Shown here one piece after another: positions 42,397-52,832 of a DNA stretch of 64,000 bases (the first letter of the stretch is position 1; every line of letters begins with the position of its first letter). The position numbers and the translations under genes are program-made. Location of the stretch: positions 11,300,001 to 11,364,000 of the forward strand of contig LR990060.1 in NCBI GenBank assembly GCA_905147135.1. Reading direction: 5' to 3'. Below the pieces are notes generated by a model. The model did not search any database, was not told where the DNA came from, and saw only the letters and a program-made list of their open reading frames with translations. This DNA comes from Blastobasis lacticolella. Taxonomy: Eukaryota > Arthropoda > Insecta > Lepidoptera > Blastobasidae.

Positions 42397-42870
42397 TTTT
42401 AGTTTTTTTTTTGCGCCCAACGCAAAGGAAATGGGCACCCTCCGGTAGCGGTTGGGAGGGAGGAGGTGAACTCTCATGAGTACCAGCCGGCCGGCTGGAC
42501 TGGTTATACACGACTCGCCAAAAAGGGACCTAGGCGCATACGTGGCAAACACCCCCTGGGCGCACCGAAGCCGAGAAGGCTTTCCAGGTTTCATCGGCTG
42601 CGACACCCAGTGGTGACGGGGTGCGCTCAGCGTCACTCCTTACGGAGCATCGACGGGGAAATTATAGCGAGACCCCGAAAGGGGGTCCCGCTGCTGTGGA
42701 TTGGGATTGGGGGCCTACGGGGGCCGCTGAAACCAGCCTCAGCTGAGCCTCCAGGAGGAGGTGCAGGGCGCTCGACAGTTCGTCGGGGGGGTCCGTGAGG
42801 ACATGTCTCGGTCGCCGTACCACGACCGTAGACCGTAGACCGGGAAGTAGGCTGCTGCCTCTCGCACGAA
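42397..42870 (-). mobile_element. GC-rich retroposed segment with poly-A (minus strand)
   Basis: A block of markedly higher GC than its surroundings ends on the minus strand in TTGCGTTGGGCGC plus an A-run (poly-T at 42397-42412). Internal words such as CCCCGAAAGGGGGTCCCGC and the GACCGTAGACCGTAGACCGG direct repeat are visible. It is probably a SINE or the 5' region of a LINE. The frames on both strands here have no family signature. Confidence 0.5.
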
Positions 42871-42929
42871 CGGATTGGGTCCTTTAGTTTTTGGACACTA
42901 CCTAGATATTTATATCCCACAGAAACAGT

Positions 42930-43260
42930 TTCCAATATCTGAAAATGTACCTACACAATTTATAAATAAAAGACGTAGGTACTAACATTTAAATTCTTTA
43001 ATTTAATTATTTTAACAGTAAACAATATATCACAATAAAATATTTCAGAAGATCAATGTTGAGACGGAAATAGGTACCTACTTACAATACTTTAGATTAT
43101 TATAGCTACCTAGCAATACGAAGGTAGTTTTTCACACATCGTCAATGACAAACGAGCGGACAATCCACCTGATGGAAAGTGGCAACTGTCCCGACACTTG
43201 CGATTACGAATCACATGTTTCATTTAACAAAATTCCTCAACTACAAAAAATGTTTCTAAA
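42930..43260. other. Intergenic sequence without a recognised gene
   Basis: AT-rich, with no supported feature apart from a TGATGGAAAGTGGCAAC retroposon scrap near 43172. Confidence 0.4.
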
Positions 43261-43261
43261 C

Positions 43262-43738
43262 TCACACAGCGCCATCCATTCTAGCCCCAAAGTAAGCAAA
43301 GCTTTTGTTATTGGTACTAGACAACTGATAAACTAAATATATAATTTTAAAAACATACTAATTACCCAGACCCGCAACAGAAATTAAAATTCATCATTTC
43401 AATTTCTCAGCCGTGTGGTGTCCGGTAGAGTAGAATAGCACCAACCCCTTACACTCGTGGGTGTTGTACAAGGCGACTAATGTTTAGAGACAAAAGATCT
43501 AGAGTCTCCGTAAACTGGAAAATGGGCAGCAGCGTTTTCCATTGTTATGTTTGCAACACTGCGATCTCCAACCCGCCTGCCAAGCGTGGAGATTATGGCA
43601 ATAACCTCCCCTTTTCTGGGAGAGGCCCAAAGTCCTGTAGTGGGCTGTTATAGGCTGTGATGATGATTTCAATTTCTGCTTGGCCAGGTATCGAACCCGG
43701 GACTTCCTGCTTGGCAGACTGAACCACTCAGGTCGTAA
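43262..43738 (-). mobile_element. SINE2 copy split by an RTE-tailed SINE
   Basis: The 3' half lies at 43262-43407 and the tRNA-like head at 43666-43738 (on the plus strand: GGTATCGAACCCGGGACTTC, CTGAACCACTCAGGTCG). The intervening 43408-43665 is a different SINE. Confidence 0.85.
43408..43665 (+). mobile_element. RTE-tailed SINE, reference copy with 12-bp TSD
   Basis: 258 bp between perfect direct repeats ATTTCAATTTCT (43396-43407 and 43666-43677). It starts CAGCCGTGTGGTGTCCGGTA and ends GGCTGTGATGATG. The TSD fixes both ends of the family and shows target-primed insertion. The tail resembles that of RTE LINEs. No clear tRNA-like A and B boxes were recognised at its 5' end. Confidence 0.92.
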
Positions 43739-44023
43739 AATGAATTAAAACAAGTCTTATAGTTCGACGGAACATCTACAGCCTAGGGCGATAGGTACCC
43801 ACACCCACCAATTTTCATAATAGAAATTTTCCGGATTAATTAATAAGGTCAACGTTTAATGGATAGAGGGTGAAGAGGAAAACATCTGGAAGGAAGGAAA
43901 ATTTCCGGATTTAGATTAATTAATTAGATCTACGGTATCTCTAAAAAGTACCTACTACTAAACTAAGACAAAGTCGGTAATCTATATTAGAAGTTCTTTT
44001 TTTATGGTTTACGGCAGACAACT

Positions 44024-44437
44024 AATGAGGAGTTTTCCAATAGGTATCTAAAGCATTCTTAACCACTCACTAGATGGCGGCCCGACAATTTAGGTAAGTC
44101 ATAATCGCTTGAAAAAGGTTCTTAGCAAAGGGGATATAAACACTGGGTACGTTGTATTGGATAATATTGTATTTATCAATCGTTTTCAACCATTTTAGAG
44201 GTTGTAATAAAATGAAACATGGTGCCTATTCATAAAAATATGTCCTTGTACATTTCGTTCAACCTTTAAAAGTTATGTTTATTTTAATAAACATTTTATT
44301 TTTAGGTTTAGTATTAGATGGCTGCATGATATCACTGCCAAAAATACAGATTAAAAAAAAATACCAGAATTGTAGGGGCGCCATCTATTGATGCTTTTTG
44401 AAACCAACTGACAATACCTACTGGAAAACTTCTCATT
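44024..44437 (+). mobile_element. MITE family M1, complete copy
   Basis: 414 bp from AATGAGGAGTTTTCCAATAG to GGAAAACTTCTCATT, whose reverse complement matches the start. No ORF is present. Neighbouring retroposon R1 tails (GTACGGCAGACAA words) lie on both sides. Confidence 0.8.
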
Positions 44438-44464
44438 GCACAACCAGTAAGAGTTGTAAGAAGT

Positions 44465-44660
44465 ATTTTATTTAGTTGTACGGCAGACAAACATTCAAGC
44501 GCGCTACCTGATGGAAAGTGGTCAACGCCGCCTATGGACATCAGCAACATCAGGGGCGATACCAATGCGTTGTTAGACTCTAAAGAGACCTCTAATTCCT
44601 CTTGAACTGTCCAAAGGAAACACTGGTTGCGGCCTAATTTGGCTAATTCCACATCAAATC
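44465..44660 (-). mobile_element. Retroposon R1-related fragment
   Basis: The plus strand reads TACGGCAGACAAACATTCAA, CCTGATGGAAAGTGGTCAAC and CGCCTATGGACATCAGCAAC, a reversed R1 3' half. Confidence 0.5.
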
Positions 44661-44699
44661 GATAATTTAGCGACGATAGATGTCGCAAGTAGAACAAGC

Positions 44700-45350
44700 T
44701 AGTAATGTAAAAACACTCTTTTCAAACGCTTGCGTGCACGCTGTTTTTATTAGCTTGACATGTTTTTGTAATTTTAAAAATAAAGGCCCGAATTCAAAAC
44801 AATGGCCGTAGTGATTAGTTATTAGAAAAAAGCTCTGATTATAACTCTCGCCCTCTGGCTATGATCTAGGTCTGATTAACGTTGGAAAATAATAAATTGT
44901 TTATTTTTGTTGCCGTTTGTTTTCCTATTTATATTTTCCAGGAAACTTTAAAAATAAATTTCGATATTGCGGTACTTTTAAGCTAATTTATTTCGAATTA
45001 GCAAATAGGTACTTCATTTTATCTTTAGTGAATATTTGTTTATACATAGGTCCTTTATATTGTTTTCAAGATATAATTACACAAAACTTTGCATGACAGT
45101 ACCAATTTAATGACTATATTCTGTATTTTATATATATTTAATTAGATACATTAAACAATAGAATGGCGAACTTACCTCTATAAAAGATTTATACCAGCTA
45201 ACCAGAAATGGTGTGAAGCAAATTGTATACAGGGACAGGCAAAGGAATTTACGTACAACAATCTGCTTGCAAAAAGCAAAAATCTTTCAATGTTTAATCA
45301 GCAGTCTTTGTACAACTTATTTATCGTGCATTTTTGAGATTATAAGCATG
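44700..45350. other. Intergenic sequence without a recognised gene
   Basis: AT-rich. One GAGGTAAGTT donor-like site on the minus strand at about 45174 has no convincing exon before it. Confidence 0.4.
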
Positions 45351-45356
45351 AAGCTA

Positions 45357-45712
45357 GAGCGTCGGTGGCCAAGGGTTTGGGTATCCGACTCGTAAGCGAG
45401 AGGTGCCGGGTTCGAGTCCCGCTGTGGCCATGTACCAATGACTCTTTTCTGAGTTATGTACATTAGTTGAATACTAACCGATGCTCTTACGGTGAGGGAA
45501 AACATCGTGATGAAACCTGCACATTTAGGCGACTGAATCCAATCTGGTCCGTGATCCAATCTGGTCAGGTTCCCCTTGTAGCAGGGCCACGGAGGTCAGA
45601 TGGCAGTCGCTCCACTGTAATTACCTGATCAGCCAAATCCTGGATCATGGTCAAGGCGGACCCCAGACCCTCGTGCGCGAGATCACAACCGGGACATTAA
45701 CGCCAAGATGAT
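45357..45712 (+). mobile_element. tRNA-Thr-like-headed SINE (SINE1), reference copy
   Basis: The head AGCGTCGGTGGCCAAGGGTT has the anticodon-like ACTCGTAA and the B box GGGTTCGAGTCCC. The body includes GTACCAATGACTCTTTTCTG, ACGGTGAGGGAAAACATCGT and the end GGGACATTAACGCCAAGATG. It lies 74 bp from the extra GH27 exon. Confidence 0.85.
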
Positions 45713-45785
45713 TATTTATTTTATTCATAAGCTATAAACATTAAGCCATAAGCTATAAAGCTGTAAGCATAGTGCATGAACTCAC

Positions 45786-45864
45786 CGTGCGGCGGCACCA
45801 TTTCGCTGATGATCTCGCTTAGCGACACTGTAATGTTCCTAACGAAATCTCCCTCAAAAACATT
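45786..45864 (-). CDS. Second copy of the GH27 79-nt exon (possible mutually exclusive exon)
   Basis: Encodes NVFEGDFVRNIT followed by EIISEMVPPHG. The intact acceptor is TTTCACAG and the donor is CACG|GTGAGT. It matches the exon at 55286-55364 in length (79 nt), phase (0 in, 1 out) and 16 of 27 residues. Because 79 is not a multiple of 3, both copies cannot be used in one mRNA without shifting the frame. Either they are alternatives or this is a leftover from a duplicated 3' gene end. The open frame and good splice sites argue against long neutral decay. It corresponds to the C-terminal beta-domain of alpha-galactosidase-type enzymes. Confidence 0.7.
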
Positions 45865-45934
45865 CTGTGAAACAAACAATGAAATAATAATTTAACATGA
45901 AATAAGTCAAGTTACTTAATTATTATTATGACGT

Positions 45935-46197
45935 AGCCCTAAGGATTGCCAGGCTAAAGTGGCAGCGGGCAGGGGAGCAGATGGCCGATGGAGCAGTGAA
46001 GTTCTCGAGTGGCGACCACGTACCGGAAGCCGCACTCTGGGTAGGCCTTCCACAAGGTGGACCGATGACCTGGTAAAGATCGCAGGTACCAGCTGGATGC
46101 GGAAGGCACAGAACCGGCCTGTGTGGCGATCTCTGGAGGAGGCCTATGCCAAGTAGTGGGCGGTCTTCGGCTGATATGATGATGATGATAATTTTTT
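45935..46197 (+). pseudogene. RTE LINE 3' end fragment
   Basis: Encodes LKWQRA, SSEVLEWRPRTGSRTLGRP and VKIAGTSWMRKAQNRPVWRS in shifted frames, ending GGCTGATATGATGATGATGA. The AAG start of the homology, AAGGATTGCCAGGCTAAAGT, corresponds to the RTE C-terminal region at 28305. Confidence 0.75.
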
Positions 46198-46202
46198 TTT
46201 GT

Positions 46203-48115
46203 TTATAACAAACAAGGCAGGCATTTGACCGGCATCTCACCTGTTGGTAAGTGACGATGCGGCCGAAGATGAAGCATGCCTTGGAACAGCCTATTCACTC
46301 TAGCCTTAAAGGCATCCAGATTATATTGATCAGGGAACACACTCGCAGGCAAAGCGTTCCATTCCTTAGCCGTACGCATTATAAAGGTCGAGCCAAAGCG
46401 GTTCGTGCGGATGGCTGGAATATCCACGACATAAGGATGAAGCGCTCGCCCGGACCGCGTTTCCCGATGGCGGAGAGGGACCGGCGGAATGAGGTCGTGC
46501 AGCTGTTTCGCACACTCTCTGAAATGTAATCTGTAGAAGACCGACAGACGCGCAACCCTACGCCGATGTTCGAGGCTCTGCAGCCTAGCCTTAATCAACC
46601 GCGGGTCACAAATTATCTTCTTTGCACGTTTTTCCACCGAATCCAAAGCCGCCAGTTGATTTTTAGCTGATCCATCCCAGAGGTGGCAGCAGTACTCCAT
46701 GCAGGACCGCACTTGTGCAACTGCTTAGAAGTGAAGTACCGCCTAACCTTCGAGAGGATACCAAGTTTTTGCTGCAGTCTTTGCCTTGGATTCGATGTAC
46801 TGACCGAAGTTGAGATTTGAAGATAACTCAACACCAAGAAGCTGTAGGTTGTCGGTAATTTCCACAGGAACATCCCGAAAAGTTGGAGTAAGATGGAATG
46901 GACTCCTTTTGGCGGAAAACAAACACGCCTGAGTTTTGGTTGCGGTGAACGCCACCAGATTGGCTTCGCCCCAATCAGAAACTGCCTTGAGAGCTATGTC
47001 TAAACGATCAACCATGGCCTCTCGACAAGACTGAATATCGTCCCTGTTGGCTTTTGCCTCTGACAGATATCTATCCGTTACCGTGCTGTCATCTGCATAC
47101 CCAAAGGTACCTGGTACAAGCAGATTGTTTATATGCAGCAGGAATAAAGTCGCGGACAGTACAGATCCCTGAGGAACTCCCGCGTCGATAGCCTGGAGAT
47201 TAGACGAGTAGCCATCGATAACTACACGGATTGAACGTTTACTCAAAAAATCTGATATCCAGGTGCAAAAGCCAAGAGGAATACCAAATGAAGGAAGCTT
47301 GCTTAGAAGGCAAGCATGCCAAACCCTGTCAAAGGCCTTAGAAATATCAAGAGACACAGCAAGGGCCTCGCCATGTCTCTCAACACTGGTGTCTAAAGGT
47401 CCCCAGTAGACCGACCACGGCGGAATCCGTACTGGTGATCGCTAAGGAGATCGTTACCTTCAAGATGCGCAAGGAGTTTATTGTTCAGTGCACGTTCCAT
47501 AATCTTACAGAGTATGGAAGTGACCGAAATAGGGCGGTAATTGGAAGGGTCGGCACGGCTGCCTTCTTTGGGCACGGGCTGCACATTGGCAAGCTTCCAC
47601 GACTTAGGTACAATACCAGTCTCAAGTGAGAGGCGATACAGGCGCGTGAGAACAGAAGACAGCTCGGGGGCACATTTACGCAGGACTATTGCCGGTATAC
47701 CATCTGGTCCACTAGCCTTGTTCACGTCCAGACTCCGCAGGATTTTTAATATCTCTTTCTGATGTATTCGCACCTCTGCCATAGCGCAGTCAGCACGGAG
47801 TGAGATAGGTGGTGTTTTTCCTGCAATATCCAAACGCGAATTCACCGCGAAAAGAGAAACAAGCAAATTTGCTTTCTCTTCAGCAGCATGGGCCAATGTT
47901 ACGTCTGGTTTTAGCAACGGAGGCAACGAAGACTGGCTGAAATTTGATTCGACCGCTTTTGCCAAAGACCAAAACGCCTTACTCCCAGGAGGGTAAGAGG
48001 CCAGTTTGGCGCCAATCCGGCTTATGTGATCGAATCGAGCCCTGCGTAGCGTCCTTTTGCAAGACTTGGCGGCGAGTTTAAAGGCTCTCTTCAGTTTGCG
48101 AGTATCCGGAGACAT
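46203..48115 (-). pseudogene. Family B LINE reverse transcriptase, frameshifted
   Basis: Three consecutive frames make one RT: 48115-47393 (ASGPDGIPAIVLRKC, SNYRPISVTSILCKIMER, YGFRRGRSTGDL), 47357-46743 (SLDISKAFDRVWHACLLSKL, DAGVPQGSVLSATLF, the active-site GYADDSTVT, VELSSNLNFGQYI) and 46712-46203 (the C-terminal region [46 protein letters not shown]). The breaks between the frames at about 47375 and 46725 are shifts, not introns. The product would copy LINE RNA at the nicked target; this copy cannot make it. Confidence 0.85.
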
Positions 48116-48359
48116 ATGCGCTCGAGCCTCAGCCCAGGCAGAGTATGCCGCCTGCTTTCACAATGATTCGAAACCGTTTCCGAACGATTCGACACGAAAT
48201 TCGTGAGCTGCGAATCCGTGTCGATCGATTCGAAAACTGTTATTCAGAATCCCGATAGATTCCACGGAAACTCTACTCTCTATAACATATGAAAATTTCA
48301 TCAAAATTAACTGAAACCACATTTTTCTAAGATCTTATGCGGGGTCCTTTGTCGACGTT

Positions 48360-48860
48360 TACGTGCCTCTCTCCCAGCATGATCCGTCATCTGGTTTGGG
48401 AAAAGCCACTCTTGGTGGTGGGCATTGAAATCCCCCAGAATGACTAACTACGCCGCGGGGTAACGTTCCCTCGCTTCATCCGCCACTTCTACGAGATGGT
48501 CACATAAGCGAGTCGTCTCCTGATCCCCGCTGTGCGATCGGTAAATGCACGCATACAGGAGTTGTTCTTGACCTGTATCCACCAACAACCATAAAATAGA
48601 GAAACTAGACCCCTCAAAGCTCCTAAGACGCCGAATGCAGATGTCTTCGCGAGCGTACACACAGACTCCGGCACGAGGTACAAACCTGTGCTCGAGAGTA
48701 TACCCTGGGTAGCTGAGGTACGCCGCGTCAGCCGGACATCTGATCTGCGTCTCGGTGAGGAACAGCAGCTGTGGTTGTTCAGTTTCAAGGTGGTGTAGTG
48801 GACTGCATCGAGATTTGAGTGCAGGCCTCGGATGTTAGTGAGGTGCACTTTGAGTGGGAG
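48360..48860 (-). pseudogene. Family B LINE endonuclease, frameshifted
   Basis: LTNIRGLHSNLDAVHYTTLK opens the endonuclease region in one frame at 48489-48848. VYAREDICIRRLRSFEGSSF and LLYACIYRSHSGDQE continue in another frame (48448-48660), and AREWRYPAA-type sequence runs into a stop. Then a NAHHQEWL-like segment follows near 48400. The order matches an AP-type LINE endonuclease. The stretch at 48150-48340 between EN and RT (CACAATGATTCGAAACCG, GTGTCGATCGATTCG) is AT-richer than its neighbours and looks like a foreign insertion. Confidence 0.65.
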
Positions 48861-49499
48861 GGAGTGCAGCCGCTGTTTAACGTTTCTCTTTTTTTACTGA
48901 TCGTGAGTTTGAGTGAAAAGGTTGTTTTAGGAGGATGGCAGTTGGACGAGGTGGCGCTGCGCCCACCAGCAAACATGCTCACCAATACCGCACGGGAAGG
49001 TGCCTGACGCGGAGACCGCGGGGACGCCCGAACCCCCCCAAATTGGCTACCTGGCCCTCCCATCCGGTCGCCAACCGGCAAGGTAGAGCAATCTGGGATT
49101 TTTCGTAAGATGGCGGGGCAGCCTTTCACTGGCGGCTAACCAGCTACTTGGGCCCCCAACTATCTACGGTCGGCCAGCGGCGGCACCGTGCTTCGGATCC
49201 CGCTGCCCTCCGAAGCCAGGCATCCGGTACGGGAGTGGTGAGCATCAAGAAAAAGACGGTTACGCAGAGCGACCACAACTGTCCAGATCCATCCTCCTAA
49301 GCGGCTACTCCAGACATCACAATGAAACACGGCTGGGCCGCTTGACGATGCGTTCGCCTGGAGGGTGGTGACCAGCCACGGCTGAAGCCTACCACCGGAG
49401 AGAGTGCTGTCCATTTTGCACTACCCGGGGATCACGTGTAGTGCAAAATCGAGAGTCATGAAGCCCAAAGTGGGCTTCGCCTACGGACGCGGACAGCAT

Positions 49500-49650
49500 T
49501 GATCTCCAAATTTATTATTAAAGTAGTCCAAAGTAAGACAAAATAGTCCATTGCAATTTCTATTATTTCTAAACGTTAAATTGCCCAATCCGCCGTCCAG
49601 GGACTTTACTTTTGCTATACTATTTTTTTATAAAACTTCAAAACTTCCAG
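49500..49650. other. Intergenic sequence without a recognised gene
   Basis: A short AT-rich spacer between LINE family B and SINE1. Confidence 0.3.
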
Positions 49651-49654
49651 TGTA

Positions 49655-49976
49655 TGGTATCATCTTGGCGTTCATATCCCGGTTGTGTTCGCGCGCGTGA
49701 GGGCCCGAGACCACCTTGACCATGATCTGGAATTTGGCAGATCAGATAATTGCAGTGGAGCGACTGCCATCTGACCTCTGTGACCCTAGTACCAGGGGAA
49801 CCGGATCAGACTGGATCATGGTTACACATTCAGTCGCTTGAATGTGCAGCTTTCATTACAATGTTTTTCCTCACCGTAAGAGCATCGGTAAGCATTCAAC
49901 TAATGTACATAATTCAGAAAAGTGTCATTGGTACATGGCCGCAGTGGGATTCGAACCCTACCTGTCGCTTACTATT
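49655..49976 (-). mobile_element. SINE1 copy with truncated tRNA-like head
   Basis: From ATCATCTTGGCGTTCATATC to GGATTCGAACCCTACCTGTC. The head stops within the tRNA-like part, 16 bp before the GH27 pseudo-exon at 49993. Confidence 0.75.
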
Positions 49977-49992
49977 ATTTATTGTTTCACAG

Positions 49993-50072
49993 AATGTTTT
50001 TGAGGGAGATTTCGTCAAGAATATTAACGTCGTTGCTTGACAATTTCATCCATGAAATAGCGCCGCCGCGCG
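49993..50072 (+). pseudogene. Inverted, decayed copy of the GH27 79-nt exon
   Basis: The plus strand reads TTTCACAG then a frame for NVFEGDFVKNINVVA and a stop. One extra base makes it 80 nt. The end CCGCCGCGCG|GTGAGT still keeps a donor. It is closest to the 45786 copy (NVFEGDFVRN) and lies on the opposite strand. Stop and frameshift make it a pseudo-exon. Confidence 0.8.
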
Positions 50073-50079
50073 GTGAGTT

Positions 50080-51080
50080 GCACTAGTTAATTTATAATTT
50101 CCATGCTCACAATTATGTTCGATAAAAAATGTACTACCTAAGTAACTTAACACTCCAACATCTTATTAGAAATTGAAAAAAAAAAGTAGATTGTTGTAAC
50201 TTGTTGTAAGTAATAAATATATACAGCAAATTTTACTTTCATTTAAATTTGAAAGCAGGAGGTGACCTATTGTATATTATCTATTATAGATAATATCAGG
50301 CCCTATTTGTTTACGAAAATGGGTAACACCAGCTTTCAAGCTTTCATTGGTATTTTCAATAATTTATTATCTCGACAAATCTCAGGTAACTATTATGAAT
50401 GTTTTATCAAGTGGCGTTCCAATCGTTAGCAATGAGTGGCACTATGAATCGAAATGACATTGACTTTGAAGACCCGAGAAATCTGATCTTATTTCCCGGA
50501 AAATAATATGTTATAAACATAGAATAGGTAGATACTTTATGAACGTTCAGTTAGAACATTGGTAGCTGCCGTTTTGGCTTTTGAGTTTGGGCATAGCTTC
50601 CTTCAGTAAGATGAAGGAAGCTATGTTTTGGGTATTAATCCAAAACAAAAGAACTCAAACCAAAGCGCGCGCACGCGTTTTGAAGAGAGTATTTTAATTC
50701 ACATATTTGTTACTTTACTTTTATAAATGTACCTTCTACTGGCTATGCCATTAAAATATCGATCTGAGTTTGCTACTCGCCGATAGATGTCGCTACAATG
50801 CCGATTTAACGTGTTACTCACACAATGAAATAAATATCGATATTGGCATTTATCCTCGGAAATAATGTAGTTTCATATGTTAATACATGTAATAATATAG
50901 CAAAAATCAAAATGTAAGATTCGAAACTTCCGAAATTTTACGCTTAAATATTACTATTTTTCGACTTTTGGGCTTCATATCCCATATACGATTTTAAAAT
51001 GTGTAATTTGTAAAAATAATGTTCATAACAAGCTTTAATCGCGCAGCTTTTACTTGAATATCATAAGGGAAATAATACTC
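50080..51080. other. Intergenic sequence; strong hairpin at 50592-50625
   Basis: No gene was recognised. The hairpin has a perfect 14-bp stem (CATAGCTTCCTTCA / TGAAGGAAGCTATG) and a GTAAGA loop. The longer flanks GAGTTTG and CAAACTC are only partly matched. Confidence 0.5.
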
Positions 51081-51084
51081 ATCA

Positions 51085-51420
51085 AGAGACCATTCCAAAG
51101 AGACCAAACACTATCTTGTTGCGTTCTGTAGTTCCTATGGCCACCTTCCGTCATCATCATCAGACCTTCAATGTCATCTAGGGGTATAGTACCTACTCAT
51201 CATGAGCATCCCAAAGAGCCCAAACATTATGGGGTTATCTTCTTGCGTTGTTGTTGTTGTGGTCTTCCTATGACCATCTTTCGACTCAATCATCAGACCA
51301 GTTCCATGGTGTCATATCAATGTATTGTCATCCAAGTTACATAGCTATACCAATATTCAGCTCAATTGTACGTCAAACTAGGCTTGCAGTCACAATAAAA
51401 TCAGGTAAATAAAAGTCATA
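51085..51420 (+). repeat. Repeat shared with 29960-30425, not interrupted by M4
   Basis: GACCATTCCAAAGAGACCAA, CCCAAAGAGCCCAAACATTA, ATCATCAGACCAGTTCCATG and GTATTGTCATCCAAGTTACA. Two partial tandem repeats of the unit lie at about 51085-51180 and 51200-51420. Confidence 0.6.
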
Positions 51421-51583
51421 CCAACATTTAACCTGTATAATTTTATTATTTTAACTGTAACCATTATTATAGATAATATATCACAATATTTGAGAATCTA
51501 GATTTTTGAGACGTAAGTACGCAAATACATCGACTTAAGTAACACTTACATACTGTACTTAGATGTAACAGTTTGAGATTTAT

Positions 51584-51728
51584 TTTACACAGAACAGACG
51601 TTTTCACGGGGTCGGCAACGCGTGGGTGATGCCCCTGGTATTGCAAACGTCCATAGGCTGCGGTGACTGCTTACCATCGGGCAGGCCGTAAGCTTGTTTG
51701 CCACCTTGGTGGTATAAAAAAAAATGGC
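51584..51728 (+). mobile_element. Poly-A SINE 3' part
   Basis: GGGGTCGGCAACGCGTGGGT, CATAGGCTGCGGTGACTGCT and GCTTGTTTGCCACCTTGGTG end in a poly-A-rich tail. The same family is reversed at 5427-5492 and 16304-16375. Confidence 0.6.
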
Positions 51729-51729
51729 A

Positions 51730-52230
51730 ACTGTCGCCCATGACACCCATTCGGATTCCCAAGTCTCGTATAACAAAAATGAAAATGCAGAATCTTAGAA
51801 ATTAAAACAAGTCTTATAGTCTTCAACGTAACACGTAGCTCGGATCCATTTTCATAATGGATACAAGGTGAACAGTAAAACATCTGAAAGGAAGGAAAAA
51901 TTCTGATTAATTAATTAGGCCTACGCTATCTCTAAAAACAAAGTCAAGTCGGTCTAAGGCGGTTATATCTACACAATGAGATTTTTATAATAAAATAAAA
52001 TATATTTATTAGACAATGAGAGTCCACAGACCGTTAGTTCGTGAAATTCTTCTTAATTTTTTTTGTTAGTAGGTCATGTAAAACTAGGTAAGTAACTATG
52101 GTATGTTGTTGCCACTACACTGAACCTACAAGCTCACAAGAAGAACGTGTAGCTCTGGGAATCTGGACATAAGTGGTGAGTCCAACGTCTCAAATGAGAG
52201 GATTGGAGGATTATAGATATCATCCTCAGA
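51730..52230. other. Intergenic sequence without a recognised gene
   Basis: Contains a block similar to 43740-43980 (AGTCTTATAG, GGAAGGAAAA, TTAATTAATTAG words), which indicates a shared repeat of unknown family. Confidence 0.4.
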
Positions 52231-52407
52231 ACATTATTGGAGCTCCCTGGCATTCAGCAAATAATGGATGCCGATTTTCTCATCAATGTGTAAAAGTCGA
52301 CAGGTCTTGCAACAGTGAACATTTGATGCGCTACAAAACCGTTGTAGCCCAAACAGCGATCTGAAGATGTTGTTATACAGTACACGCAAATCGTTGTACA
52401 CCGCCAA

Positions 52408-52500
52408 CATTGGCCGCATCGTCACTTACCACCGGGTGAGATGGCGGTCAAATGTCTAGTTAGTCTAATGCGAGGTTTTCAATTTGACAGTTATAGAAAA
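52408..52500 (+). mobile_element. CR1-type LINE 3' end fragment
   Basis: GCCGCATCGTCACTTACCAC and GGGTGAGATGGCGGTCAAAT match the family B 3' tail. Confidence 0.55.
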
Positions 52501-52832
52501 AATAAACAAGTTTTATATCCTTGTAAATAGGTGGGGCTGTACTGAACTCGTATGTCAAGTTTGTTCTAAGAGACAGACAGGCGTTAATATCACTCAAATC
52601 ACGTCGTGAGTTGAGTATAGCTAGCATATGTTGCTAAATGATCATCACCCCGTTAAAACTTGACCGTTTAATAATTTTATAATTCTTAATGAAAATTAAA
52701 CAAGTCAATCATTCAATATTATTGGTCCTTATGTGTATGCTTAACATATAAGTACCGAATTATGCCATCTATTGCCCATAATAAAAACTCTTTCCTTTTT
52801 AAATTGTCATCTTGAAAACCTCATTATATGTA

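Larger units (their letters stand above)
46199..49500 (-). mobile_element. CR1-type LINE (family B), long but broken
   Basis: A minus-strand element with its 3' end at about 46199 (poly-T on plus) directly abutting the RTE fragment and its GC-rich 5' region reaching about 49500. It contains endonuclease and reverse transcriptase regions in several frames. Its 3' end recurs as short fragments at 990, 11045, 29679 and 52408, so this family is repeated in the window. Confidence 0.8.

Noticed and set aside
42466..42935. Two ~100-aa frames in the GC-rich block (both strands)
   Set aside because: The open frames follow from high GC and lack stops by composition. The block has a poly-A tail on the minus strand and looks retroposed.
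45150..45240. Donor-like GAGGTAAGTT with a short open frame (minus strand), considered as another GH27 or host exon
   Set aside because: The open stretch is short, ends in an upstream stop, has no clear acceptor and does not resemble any GH27 segment.
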